Assembly: GCA_020432595.1 (NCBI GenBank)
Contig: JAGQGA010000175.1
Span: 1-9,233 of the forward strand
Direction of reading: 5' to 3'
DNA: 9,233 bases
Origin: Anaerolineales bacterium
Lineage (GTDB): Bacteria > Chloroflexota > Anaerolineae > Promineifilales > Promineifilaceae
A program made the translations under genes and the position numbers. This document shows, one piece after another, positions 3,675-9,209 of this stretch; within the stretch, counting starts at the first letter, position 1; each line of letters starts with the position of its first letter. The notes under the pieces were generated by a model. The model had not been told where the DNA came from. It saw nothing but the letters and a program-made list of their open reading frames with translations, and searched no databases.

Positions 3675-6035
3675 GGTGGGGTTGGAAACGGCCGTTTCTC
3701 CCCACACCACCCCCTCCACCGGAACCCACGTCTCCTGCGCCCAATCCCACAGGCTCAGGTTGGGCGGCGGCTGGCGCGTGGCCGGGTCTTGGTTGTTTAG
3801 CACAATGTTGAGATGGGTGGTGTGAAGGGCGGCAAATTCGGCGCGGGGCTGGTATTCAAAATCTACCTGTCCCCCAGCCAAATAGAGGTTGCGAATGGAC
3901 GGCTCAAACACATCCTGCGAATCCAGGACACGCCAGTTGATGAAGGTGAAGGGGACGGTGAGGTTTTGCCCGGCAAGCGTTGTTTGCGCCACCGGAATGT
4001 CGAGCAGGTAGAGGGTGGTTGCCAGCGTTTCAAAGGGGCGATCAAGCCCCACTTCCAGCTTCGGTTCGGCCGTCCAGGCGATGAGGGTGACGACGTTGGT
4101 GGCGAGGGTGCTGTTGAGGAACAGCCCACCGGAGGTCTCAATGGCTTGCAGCAGTTGCCAGCGCGGGTATGCTTCGGGGTCGTTGTAATAATCGGCCGTT
4201 CCCAGCAAAATTTCCGGGCTGCTGGAAAGCGGCGAACGCGCCCCCCGGTCGGGGGTGAGGATGGGCAGCCCGGCATCCCGTTCGGCGCTGGTTTGGCCGA
4301 TGCGTTGGCCGATGCTGGCCTCCTCGCCGGCCGAAAGCGTCCCCAGCGGGATAATGGCATCACCAAACAGCAGTGCCGCCTTCTCTAGCTCAATGGAGCT
4401 GTTGTTTTGCAGCGTCACGTTAAGCTGAAGCTGGTTTTCCACCAGTGCGAGGGCGGCTTGAGCGGTGATGGGCGGGGCGGGGGTGGTGCCTTCAGCCAAA
4501 AAGGTCTTGATGCCGCCCACGTCGGTGCGGATATTGTTGACGGTGGTGTTGAGGCTGCGGCCGATGCTGTCGAAGCGGTTGTCCAACGAGGTGAAACCAT
4601 CATTAATGGGGCGGACGGTGCTGCTGCTGGGCAGGGTCAGGCTATAGGTGGTGCGGCGCGGTGAGTAGAGGCCAATCAGGCTTTGCCGGGTGAGCGTGTC
4701 GCCATCGCCAAGCTGCCCGTAGATGACCGACATTTGGTTGATGATGGTGTCGTTGCCCTTGATCTGGAAGCCAACGAGGTAGGTGCCAATGGTGAACACG
4801 GCGACGATGGCGGGAATGGTGATCCAGGCCAGCTCGCGCCGCTGTAGCCGCTTGAGGACAAGGTAGTTGATGGGGCCGATGAGGGCGATGTAGGCGAGGA
4901 GGAAGATGATGAGGCCGGTGAAGGAGGGGAGGACGAGGGAGGGCAGGCTGCTAACGGCCGTTGCTGCGGCATAATAATTTTGCACCCCCAACCCCCACGG
5001 CTGCAAACCGGGCTGGGTACGCGCCATGTCGGCCCAAAGGCGGTTGCTGCCGTCCCAATCGAGCAACGGGGCCAGGGTGGGGTCGAGGGCGAGGAAGTAG
5101 ACGGTGCCGCGCCCCCAACTGCGGCGTGCGATGAGCGGCAGACCGTCTTCGTGGTAAATCGTTTCGCCGCCGCTGCGGAGGCTGCTGCTGGCAACGACGT
5201 AGGGGCCAGCGTCGCGGAACGGTATGCCAACCTGTTCGGCCAGGCCGGGCAGGTCGCTGCGGCTTTCGCTGCCGCTAACGGTGACGGGGAGTAAATCGGC
5301 CAGGGCGGTGGTGGTTTTTTGCCAGCCTGGGCCGCCCGTAACCACAAGCTGGCCGCCGTTGTTTACCCATTGCGCCAGGGCGGTGCGCTGGTCGCCGGTT
5401 AGTGTGTCGCTGTCGCTGTCGTTGATGACCAGCACATCGAGCGGCTGCCAGCCGGCCGCCAGGTCGGGTAGGTCGTCAAAGGTGAGAACGGCAACGGCCG
5501 TTCCTGCGTCTACGTTAATCGCATCTTCCAAAAAGGTAAATTCATCCGGCTTGGGGCTGATGACCCCGTAAAGCCGCCCTTGCAGCGACCAGTTTCGCAT
5601 GGGGTTGCTGGGGGTGGTGTGGCGTAAACGGCCGTTGTTGTCCACCAACTCCGCCGTCACCCGTTCTGTCAAATTATTCAGGAAGATGTAGAGGGTCAGC
5701 CGCTTGTTGGATTGGGTGGGTAGGTCAATGGGGGCACTGTAGATCACCTCGTCGTTGGTCAATTCGCTGCCCGTTTTGATTTGCAGACTGCCGGAGAAGC
5801 CGGGGCCGCTGTTGGCAACGGTGACGTGGACGGGCAGCCAATATTCCTGCTTGTAGTAGCCATCAAAACCAGCGCGAACGCTCATTTCGATGCCGCTGTC
5901 ACTTTCTTCTTGGGCGGCGGCGGGTGGCATGAAGATAAGGAGAAGCGCGAGGGTGAAAAGGACGACGGAAAAAATTTGCCAAACCTCAAAGGTTTTTAAA
6001 ACCTTTGAGGTCTTTAGGTTTGTATGATTGCTCAT
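3567..6035 (-). CDS. Large secreted/membrane protein with GATase1-like domain, ABC-exporter companion
   Basis: An 822-aa protein with a signal peptide or anchor (hydrophobic core about 21-35, cleavage likely after PPAAAQ near 42). An N-terminal beta-rich domain follows (about 50-155), with EYWLPVHVTVANSGPGFSG typical of an extracellular beta-sandwich. Next is a GATase1-like/ThuA-like region (about 195-320: PLDVLVINDSD, ALAQWVNNGGQLVVTGGPG, GRGTVYFLALDP). Two transmembrane helices (about 372-394 and 403-422) come with a basic KRLQRRE loop between them. A long C-terminal region probably lies outside the membrane. No catalytic Cys-His-Glu triad is evident, so the GATase fold is likely structural, as in GldG-like proteins. 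It follows the DUF503 gene by 6 bases with no Shine-Dalgarno sequence, suggesting coupling. In related genomes I would expect it next to ABC-2 exporter genes; here the ATPase is 2.5 kb downstream. A perfect inverted repeat lies within codons 9-18. Confidence 0.75.
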   Translation of the reverse strand: MSNHTNLKTSKVLKTFEVWQIFSVVLFTLALLLIFMPPAAAQEESDSGIEMSVRAGFDGYYKQEYWLPVHVTVANSGPGFSGSLQIKTGSELTNDEVIYSAPIDLPTQSNKRLTLYIFLNNLTERVTAELVDNNGRLRHTTPSNPMRNWSLQGRLYGVISPKPDEFTFLEDAINVDAGTAVAVLTFDDLPDLAAGWQPLDVLVINDSDSDTLTGDQRTALAQWVNNGGQLVVTGGPGWQKTTTALADLLPVTVSGSESRSDLPGLAEQVGIPFRDAGPYVVASSSLRSGGETIYHEDGLPLIARRSWGRGTVYFLALDPTLAPLLDWDGSNRLWADMARTQPGLQPWGLGVQNYYAAATAVSSLPSLVLPSFTGLIIFLLAYIALIGPINYLVLKRLQRRELAWITIPAIVAVFTIGTYLVGFQIKGNDTIINQMSVIYGQLGDGDTLTRQSLIGLYSPRRTTYSLTLPSSSTVRPINDGFTSLDNRFDSIGRSLNTTVNNIRTDVGGIKTFLAEGTTPAPPITAQAALALVENQLQLNVTLQNNSSIELEKAALLFGDAIIPLGTLSAGEEASIGQRIGQTSAERDAGLPILTPDRGARSPLSSSPEILLGTADYYNDPEAYPRWQLLQAIETSGGLFLNSTLATNVVTLIAWTAEPKLEVGLDRPFETLATTLYLLDIPVAQTTLAGQNLTVPFTFINWRVLDSQDVFEPSIRNLYLAGGQVDFEYQPRAEFAALHTTHLNIVLNNQDPATRQPPPNLSLWDWAQETWVPVEGVVWGETAVSNPTRFVSPANAARLRVEDASLLGVDIRDVYLVFTGNLE
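3685..3698. repeat. Palindrome copy 5 (GAAACGGCCGTTTC)
   Basis: Coding copy near the 3' end of the 822-aa gene, read as T-A-V in GETAVSN. It lies just beyond the edge of the duplicated segment 3550-3674. Confidence 0.9.
4953..4962. repeat. Palindrome copy 6 (AACGGCCGTT)
   Basis: Coding copy in the 822-aa gene, T-A-V in AATAVSS just before the first internal transmembrane helix. Confidence 0.9.
5493..5502. repeat. Palindrome copy 7 (AACGGCCGTT)
   Basis: Coding copy in the 822-aa gene, T-A-V in AGTAVAV. Confidence 0.9.
5627..5636. repeat. Palindrome copy 8 (AACGGCCGTT)
   Basis: Coding copy in the 822-aa gene, N-G-R phase (NNGRLRH). Confidence 0.9.
5983..6011. repeat. Perfect 14-bp-arm inverted repeat inside the signal-peptide region
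   Basis: Arms 5983-5996 (ACCTCAAAGGTTTT) and 5998-6011 are exact reverse complements around a single central T. A shorter outer pair (CAAACCT near 5980-5986 and AGGTTTG near 6016-6022) extends it imperfectly. It encodes about residues 9-18 of the 822-aa protein (within KTSKVLKTFEV) and keeps the frame open. It looks like a short dispersed palindromic repeat inserted in coding sequence. No second copy is visible here. Confidence 0.8.
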
Positions 6036-6041
6036 AAACTG

Positions 6042-6326
6042 TTACCGAAATTCGATATAATAGCTGTCTATGGGTGCATCGGGGCGCTGGTCTTCGATCC
6101 AGGCGACAGCTTTTTCCAGCAGGCCGTGCAGATAGCCTTTGTCGTTGCCGACGGTCACAAGGGCGATAACGGCCGTTTGCCACACATCCTGATGATCCAC
6201 TTCGGCCACGGCGACGTTGAACTGGCGCGGCAGCCGGGCCAAAATGGATTTGACAACACTACGTTTATCCTTGAGCGAAAACGCTCCTTCCAAGCTGAGG
6301 GTAATCACACACGTTGCAATGAACAT
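6042..6326 (-). CDS. DUF503 / YlxP-like protein
   Basis: A 94-aa protein matching the DUF503 (YlxP-like) family. It has the SLKDKRSVVKSI motif (residues 17-28), FNVAVAEVDHQDVWQ (36-50) and a hydrophobic strand ALVTVGNDK, and its length is normal for the family. The YlxP gene is often found near ribosome-maturation genes in other bacteria, but here it begins a minus-strand group leading into the 822-aa gene, 6 bases downstream. A GAGG lies about 12 bases upstream of the ATG, longer than ideal spacing. A palindrome copy at 6168 encodes the T-A-V in WQTAVIAL. The family's molecular function is unsettled. Confidence 0.88.
   Translation of the reverse strand: MFIATCVITLSLEGAFSLKDKRSVVKSILARLPRQFNVAVAEVDHQDVWQTAVIALVTVGNDKGYLHGLLEKAVAWIEDQRPDAPIDSYYIEFR
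6168..6177. repeat. Palindrome copy 9 (AACGGCCGTT)
   Basis: Coding copy in the DUF503 gene, T-A-V in WQTAVIA. Confidence 0.9.
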
Positions 6327-6487
6327 GGGTATAATTTTCCTCTAACGCAACGTTGATGCAAACGGGGTGACAAAAACGGCCGTTTGCACGTCCAAAAGAT
6401 AAGAAATTGGGACGCAGATTATCCTGATTTTTCTGATGTACTGAGCAATATCCAGATAACTTGCTCCCTATTTACAAGGAGATGCAG
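6327..6487. other. Divergent intergenic region between DUF503 and DUF4230 genes
   Basis: These 161 bases separate two divergently transcribed genes and should hold both promoters. They contain one palindrome copy (6374-6385) and a segment at about 6406-6437 (TTGGGACGCAGATTATCC and following) that resembles degenerate intergenic repeat material. I could not identify a convincing -35/-10 pair in either direction. A strong AAGGAG ribosome site lies at 6476-6481, with 6 bases to ATG 6488. Confidence 0.5.
6374..6385. repeat. Palindrome copy 10 (AAACGGCCGTTT), intergenic
   Basis: Lies in the divergent region between the DUF503 and DUF4230 genes, without a TATAAT extension. Confidence 0.9.
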
Positions 6488-7213
6488 ATGTTACGCAAAC
6501 TCGCCTATCTTTTTCTCATCATTTTCTTTGCTGTAAGTGCTTTTGCCATTTATACCTTCGTGCGCGGGGCGCAAGCCGTGGACAATGCCATCTTAGAACC
6601 AGTGGGCAATTTGTTCCGCCAAATTGTGCTGCCTGTGACCCCCGAAATCTTGCCCAGCCCTACGACCATCGTTTTGGAAATCAAAGATTTGGCGCGGCTG
6701 GAAACCGCCTCCTACGAGCTGGAGAAGGTCGTCACGGCCGAATCCAATACCGATGTGTTGTGGGGGGCACTGGGTGAGAAGCTCATCTTTGTGGCCTATG
6801 GCAAAGTGGTAGCTGGGGTAGATATGTCGGCTATGCGTGCCGAGGATTTGCAGGTGGTTGACCCGAAAACGGTGTGGGTACACTTGCCCGAAGCGGAGTT
6901 GTTTACCGATCTGCCTGTGTTGGATACCGACCGTTCCTACGTTGCCGACCGCGATACGGGGCTGTTTACCCGTGCTGACCCTGAATTAGAAACCCAGGTG
7001 CGCCGTGAGGCGGAAGATGCTATTGTGGAAGCGGCGCAGTCGAGTGAACTATTAGCCAGAGCCAATGAGAATGCACAGGCGTATATGGAAAATTTTTTGC
7101 GGGGGTTAGGCTTTGAAAACGTGGTTTTTATGGAGGAAACCCCTCCGGTTCCGCCGCCGTATGAGCAGCCAGTGCCGAAGGGGTTTGCCGTTACGCCTAT
7201 TCCGAATCCGTAA
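6488..7213 (+). CDS. DUF4230 domain-containing membrane-anchored protein
   Basis: A 241-aa protein with one N-terminal transmembrane anchor (residues 5-24, LAYLFLIIFFAVSAFAIYTF) and a DUF4230-type extracytoplasmic domain. Family-like features are IKDLARLETASYELEKVVTAE (65-85), EKLIFVAYGKVVAGVDMSAM (97-116) and the D(P)KTVWVHLPEAEL strand. A helical EAEDAIVEAAQSSELLARANENAQAYMENFLRGLGF region follows, then a Pro-rich tail. The frame is open from a TTG at 6461 and has an ATG at 6482. ATG 6488 is chosen because AAGGAG sits 6 bases upstream, whereas it abuts ATG 6482 directly. It is transcribed alone and ends before a hairpin repeat. DUF4230 has no established role. Confidence 0.83.
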   Translation: MLRKLAYLFLIIFFAVSAFAIYTFVRGAQAVDNAILEPVGNLFRQIVLPVTPEILPSPTTIVLEIKDLARLETASYELEKVVTAESNTDVLWGALGEKLIFVAYGKVVAGVDMSAMRAEDLQVVDPKTVWVHLPEAELFTDLPVLDTDRSYVADRDTGLFTRADPELETQVRREAEDAIVEAAQSSELLARANENAQAYMENFLRGLGFENVVFMEETPPVPPPYEQPVPKGFAVTPIPNP

Positions 7214-7250
7214 TGTCGTTGTATGACCGCTTTGCGTACGGGAGACAGTT

Positions 7251-7318
7251 ATCAGTAAACAGTAATCAGTTATTAGTTATCAGTGGACAGTACTGATTAC
7301 CGATTACTGTTTACCGAT
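7251..7318. repeat. AGTAATC-type hairpin at a convergent gene junction
   Basis: Arms 7251-7277 and 7292-7318 are complementary over 27 bases with about four mismatches, leaving a 14-base loop. The surrounding bases (7246-7290) are further copies of the CAGTTATCAGT/CAGTAATCAGT unit. It lies between the stop of the DUF4230 gene and the stop of the ferredoxin gene, whose TGA (7320-7318) touches the arm, so it could act as a two-way terminator. There is no T-run. Nineteen bases (7291-7309) recur exactly at 8188-8206. Confidence 0.75.
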
Positions 7319-7650
7319 CAGGCCGGTATTTCGTCATCAGGGCGGGGGCCAGGGTCTGAGAGGCCGCTGGTGGAAAAGCGGTTGGGGGCTTCAACTGCCA
7401 TGTGGCCTTCGCAGAGAATGTGACAAGAAAGACGATATTGCCCCATAGCCCCGTTGCTTTCCAGCTTGGCTTGCTCGCGGGGATGGTAACTTTCAGGTTC
7501 CCCTTCGCTAAAGGTGACGCGGCAGGTAGTGCAGCGGGCGTTGCCACCGCAGCGATGCAGCATGTCAATGCCTTCGTCAATGAGGGCTAAAATAAGGCGT
7601 TTGCCGTCTGGGGCTTCAAAGGTTTTACCATCTATGGTAATGGATGCCAT
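7318..7650 (-). CDS. 2Fe-2S ferredoxin
   Basis: A 110-aa [2Fe-2S] ferredoxin, a soluble one-electron carrier. The cluster motif is C34-x5-C40-x2-C43 (CGGNARCTTC) with the fourth ligand in RLSC at 76, an adrenodoxin-like spacing. A further Cys at 80 is probably not a ligand. The N-terminal beta strands ASITIDGKTFEAPDGKRLILALIDEGIDMLHRC fit the family. The frame extends to 7674, but ATG 7650 is preceded by AGGAGG about 7 bases away, so that start is used. The C-terminal 25 residues (RFSTSGLSDPGPRPDDEIPA) are Pro/Asp rich and probably disordered. No redox partner gene is adjacent, so its electron donor and acceptor cannot be named. Confidence 0.92.
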   Translation of the reverse strand: MASITIDGKTFEAPDGKRLILALIDEGIDMLHRCGGNARCTTCRVTFSEGEPESYHPREQAKLESNGAMGQYRLSCHILCEGHMAVEAPNRFSTSGLSDPGPRPDDEIPA

Positions 7651-7771
7651 TGGTTTCCTCCTCGAATGGGACACGGACGAACGCGGATGGGTTTGGGTGT
7701 TTGTTTGTGACCTGTTACGCCGCTGTTCATGGTGTCTTTTTAAAATGGATTAGTAATGGGTAGGTTTTAGC
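7651..7771. other. Divergent intergenic region upstream of the ferredoxin gene
   Basis: These 121 bases separate the ferredoxin gene (-) and the four-helix membrane protein gene (+). They contain the ferredoxin AGGAGG site (about 7657-7663) and, at 7667-7692, GGGACACGGACGAACGCGGA-type sequence that looks like degenerate dispersed repeat material. No convincing promoter hexamer pair was found in either direction. Confidence 0.4.
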
Positions 7772-8176
7772 ATGATTCAGGTGGGAAAACAACTTTGGGG
7801 TTTGCGGGGGTTAACGGCCGTTTATCTCCTCTACGCCCTCATCTGGATTCCCCTTGAAGGCAATTTGCGCCGGGCGGTGGCGATGGGGGTGGTGACAACG
7901 GCCGTTTTGCTGATGCACGGCTGGCAGCGGTATGGGGCGGGGCGGGTGGTGTCGCTGGGGAGGTGGCTGGGAAAAACGGCCGTTTTTGGCCTTCTCTTTG
8001 GCGCAGGCAGCAGCTTGCTCACCCTGGCAGCGATGGCCGTCAAAACCGGCCTCCACGCCCACGGCCCCGAATTCACCCCCGCCGAAATCATTTGGGTATG
8101 GCAACAACTGCCGCTGTGGGCAATGGCTGGGCTGCTGGCCGGGCTGGGGGCGGGATTAGTAATCGGTAATCAGTAA
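7772..8176 (+). CDS. Small four-helix integral membrane protein
   Basis: I do not recognise the family. The 134-aa product has four hydrophobic segments, at about residues 13-29, 34-48, 68-90 and 113-131, with basic turns between (NLRR, HGWQRYGAGR). It is preceded by GGGTAGG about 8 bases before ATG 7772, an acceptable ribosome site. Three palindrome copies lie within it at 7813, 7897 and 7975. Each encodes Thr-Ala-Val near the start or within the first turns of a membrane segment (LTAVYLL, VTTAVLLM, KTAVFGL). The last residues (GLVIGNQ) and the TAA are encoded by one arm of the 8158-8205 hairpin. It is a single-gene transcript facing the translin gene. Confidence 0.68.
   Translation: MIQVGKQLWGLRGLTAVYLLYALIWIPLEGNLRRAVAMGVVTTAVLLMHGWQRYGAGRVVSLGRWLGKTAVFGLLFGAGSSLLTLAAMAVKTGLHAHGPEFTPAEIIWVWQQLPLWAMAGLLAGLGAGLVIGNQ
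7813..7822. repeat. Palindrome copy 11 (AACGGCCGTT)
   Basis: Coding copy in the four-helix membrane protein gene, T-A-V in LTAVYLL. Confidence 0.9.
7897..7906. repeat. Palindrome copy 12 (AACGGCCGTT)
   Basis: Coding copy in the same membrane protein gene, 84 bases after copy 11, T-A-V in TTAVLLM. Confidence 0.9.
7972..7987. repeat. Palindrome copy 13, extended to a perfect 16-bp palindrome
   Basis: AAAAACGGCCGTTTTT in the same membrane protein gene, 78 bases after copy 12 (core to core), T-A-V in KTAVFGL. Confidence 0.9.
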
Positions 8177-8205
8177 TTAGTGACCCGTACTGATTACCGA
8201 TTACT
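8158..8205. repeat. Perfect 18-bp-arm hairpin containing both convergent stop codons
   Basis: Arms 8158-8175 and 8188-8205 are exact reverse complements around a 12-base loop. The plus-strand gene's TAA (8174-8176) ends the left arm, apart from its last base. The minus-strand translin gene's TAA (8203-8201) lies in the right arm. Both proteins end in Asn-Gln encoded by AATCAG. It is from the same repeat family as 7251-7318 and likely acts as a two-way terminator or RNA 3'-end protector. Confidence 0.85.
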
Positions 8206-8839
8206 GATTACTTGCCAACTTCTGTTCCAGTCCCTTCAACGCTTCCTCCAACTGTGCCTGGCGCAGGCTGGTGGTTACGTCGCCACGGGTGCGTTCCAGC
8301 ACGGCACGGACGGTGTCGGTGCGGCGGCGCAGCCCGCCGGTCAGGTTGTCGTTGAAGTCAATGGTTACCAACAGGCTGTAAATTTGATCCATGTAGTCGA
8401 GCAGCCGCTCCACTTCCTCGGTGTGGCCGTGGCGGATGATGTCGAGAATACGGCGGCGCAGCTCGGTGGCGGCTTCGGCCAGCCCGTTGAGCCAGGTAGT
8501 TGCTTCCATGTTTAGCTCTTCAGGGCGGGGTAACGGCCGTTCGCGCAGCATTGCATGGAGTAAAAACGCCTCGGCTACTTCCTTTAGTGCATCCTGCGTA
8601 TAGCCAGCGTGATAGAGTGATGGAAACGCGGCTACCCCATCTGTCATTGCTTTAGCTTCAGCTTGTGCCTCGGCCATGAGCTTTTCCGCTTTTACCCATT
8701 CATCCCGGTGTAGGGCGCGAATGGTGCGGGCACACAAGCTAATCAGGCTGCGCGACTGCTGGTATGCCCCATCCCGTGCACTGTTCATTTCTTCCAACTG
8801 CTGCCGGATGGTTTCGACTGTTTGCTCAAGCTGCTCCAT
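8201..8839 (-). CDS. Translin-family protein
   Basis: A 212-aa, almost wholly alpha-helical protein matching bacterial/archaeal translin. It has ARDGAYQQSRSLISLCARTIRALHRDEWVKAEKLMAEA (21-58) and YHAGYTQDALKEVAEAFLLHAML (76-98). The signature helices follow: GLAEAATELRRRILDIIRHG (119-138) and TGGLRRRTDTVRAVLERTRGDVTT (167-190). Eukaryotic translin forms octameric barrels that bind single-stranded nucleic acid and, with TRAX, degrade RNA; the bacterial role is unknown. ATG 8839 lies 6 bases after the DUF3467 gene's stop, and the ribosome site GGAGGAG is formed by that gene's last codons, so the two are coupled. The final SNQ and stop come from a hairpin repeat. Confidence 0.86.
   Translation of the reverse strand: MEQLEQTVETIRQQLEEMNSARDGAYQQSRSLISLCARTIRALHRDEWVKAEKLMAEAQAEAKAMTDGVAAFPSLYHAGYTQDALKEVAEAFLLHAMLRERPLPRPEELNMEATTWLNGLAEAATELRRRILDIIRHGHTEEVERLLDYMDQIYSLLVTIDFNDNLTGGLRRRTDTVRAVLERTRGDVTTSLRQAQLEEALKGLEQKLASNQ
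8532..8541. repeat. Palindrome copy 14 (AACGGCCGTT)
   Basis: Coding copy in the translin gene, in the third phase (GAA CGG CCG TTA, E-R-P-L). Confidence 0.9.
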
Positions 8840-8845
8840 CTGTTG

Positions 8846-9169
8846 CTACTCCTCCGGTTTGCCCGGCTCGGTAAAACCAAAGAAATGGTCGGCCATGGTG
8901 TCCCCAGGTAGTTTGATGGGGCCAAATTGTTGCTCATACTTTGCCAAATTTTGCGCCAGCGCATTTTGCAGCAGTTTGGCGTGGAGTGGTGTCATAATGG
9001 CTCGTGCTACAATATTGCCACGGGGTGAATGCGGTAAAATTTGGGCGAAGTCGAGGAAAAACTCCATTTGTTTGTGGCTAATAAAGGCCAGATTGCTATA
9101 AACTGGCGTCACTTCTTTGGGAATATCAATGGCGATTCGTTTTTGTGGTGGTTGCTCTTGCTGATCCAT
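8846..9169 (-). CDS. DUF3467 family protein
   Basis: A 107-aa protein matching DUF3467: RIAIDIPKEVTPVYSNLAFISHKQMEFFLDFAQILPHSPRGNIVARAIMTPLHAKLLQNALAQNLAKYEQQFG (residues 11-83), with the family's TP.HAK..L.AL..N...YE..FG pattern. The frame stays open to 9232 near the window edge, but the extra residues do not match the family. ATG 9169 gives the expected length, although it lacks a Shine-Dalgarno sequence. It is co-transcribed with the translin gene. In Bacteroidota I recall DUF3467 genes lying next to RNA polymerase subunit genes, which would fit an RNA- or transcription-related role; this is memory and inference. Confidence 0.83.
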   Translation of the reverse strand: MDQQEQPPQKRIAIDIPKEVTPVYSNLAFISHKQMEFFLDFAQILPHSPRGNIVARAIMTPLHAKLLQNALAQNLAKYEQQFGPIKLPGDTMADHFFGFTEPGKPEE

Positions 9170-9191
9170 AAAGGTTTTTCGGTCTTGGGTA

Positions 9192-9209
9192 CAGATTCGG
9201 CTGAATCTG
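9192..9209. promoter_or_regulatory. Small inverted repeat upstream of the DUF3467 gene
   Basis: CAGATTC (9192-9198) and GAATCTG (9203-9209) are exact reverse complements around a 4-base centre, 22 bases upstream of ATG 9169. The position suits an operator or a leader hairpin, but only one copy is visible and no promoter hexamers are clear. Confidence 0.3.

Noticed and set aside
3514..5571. Several long overlapping open frames within the 822-aa gene, such as 4676-5347 on the minus strand and 3813-4388 on the plus strand
   Set aside because: Their products are low-complexity Pro/Ser/Ala/Arg or Gly/Val runs typical of out-of-frame reading of G+C-rich coding DNA, while the 822-aa frame has coherent domains and membrane segments.
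6330..6335. TATAAT on the plus strand as a promoter for the DUF4230 gene
   Set aside because: No -35 element lies at a workable distance, and it would give a leader of about 145 bases; part of it is simply the complement of the DUF503 upstream sequence.
203..8541. A CRISPR array or tandem repeat made of the palindrome copies
   Set aside because: Spacing ranges from 78 to over 1200 bases, copies lie in unrelated genes, and there is no longer conserved repeat with uniform spacers.
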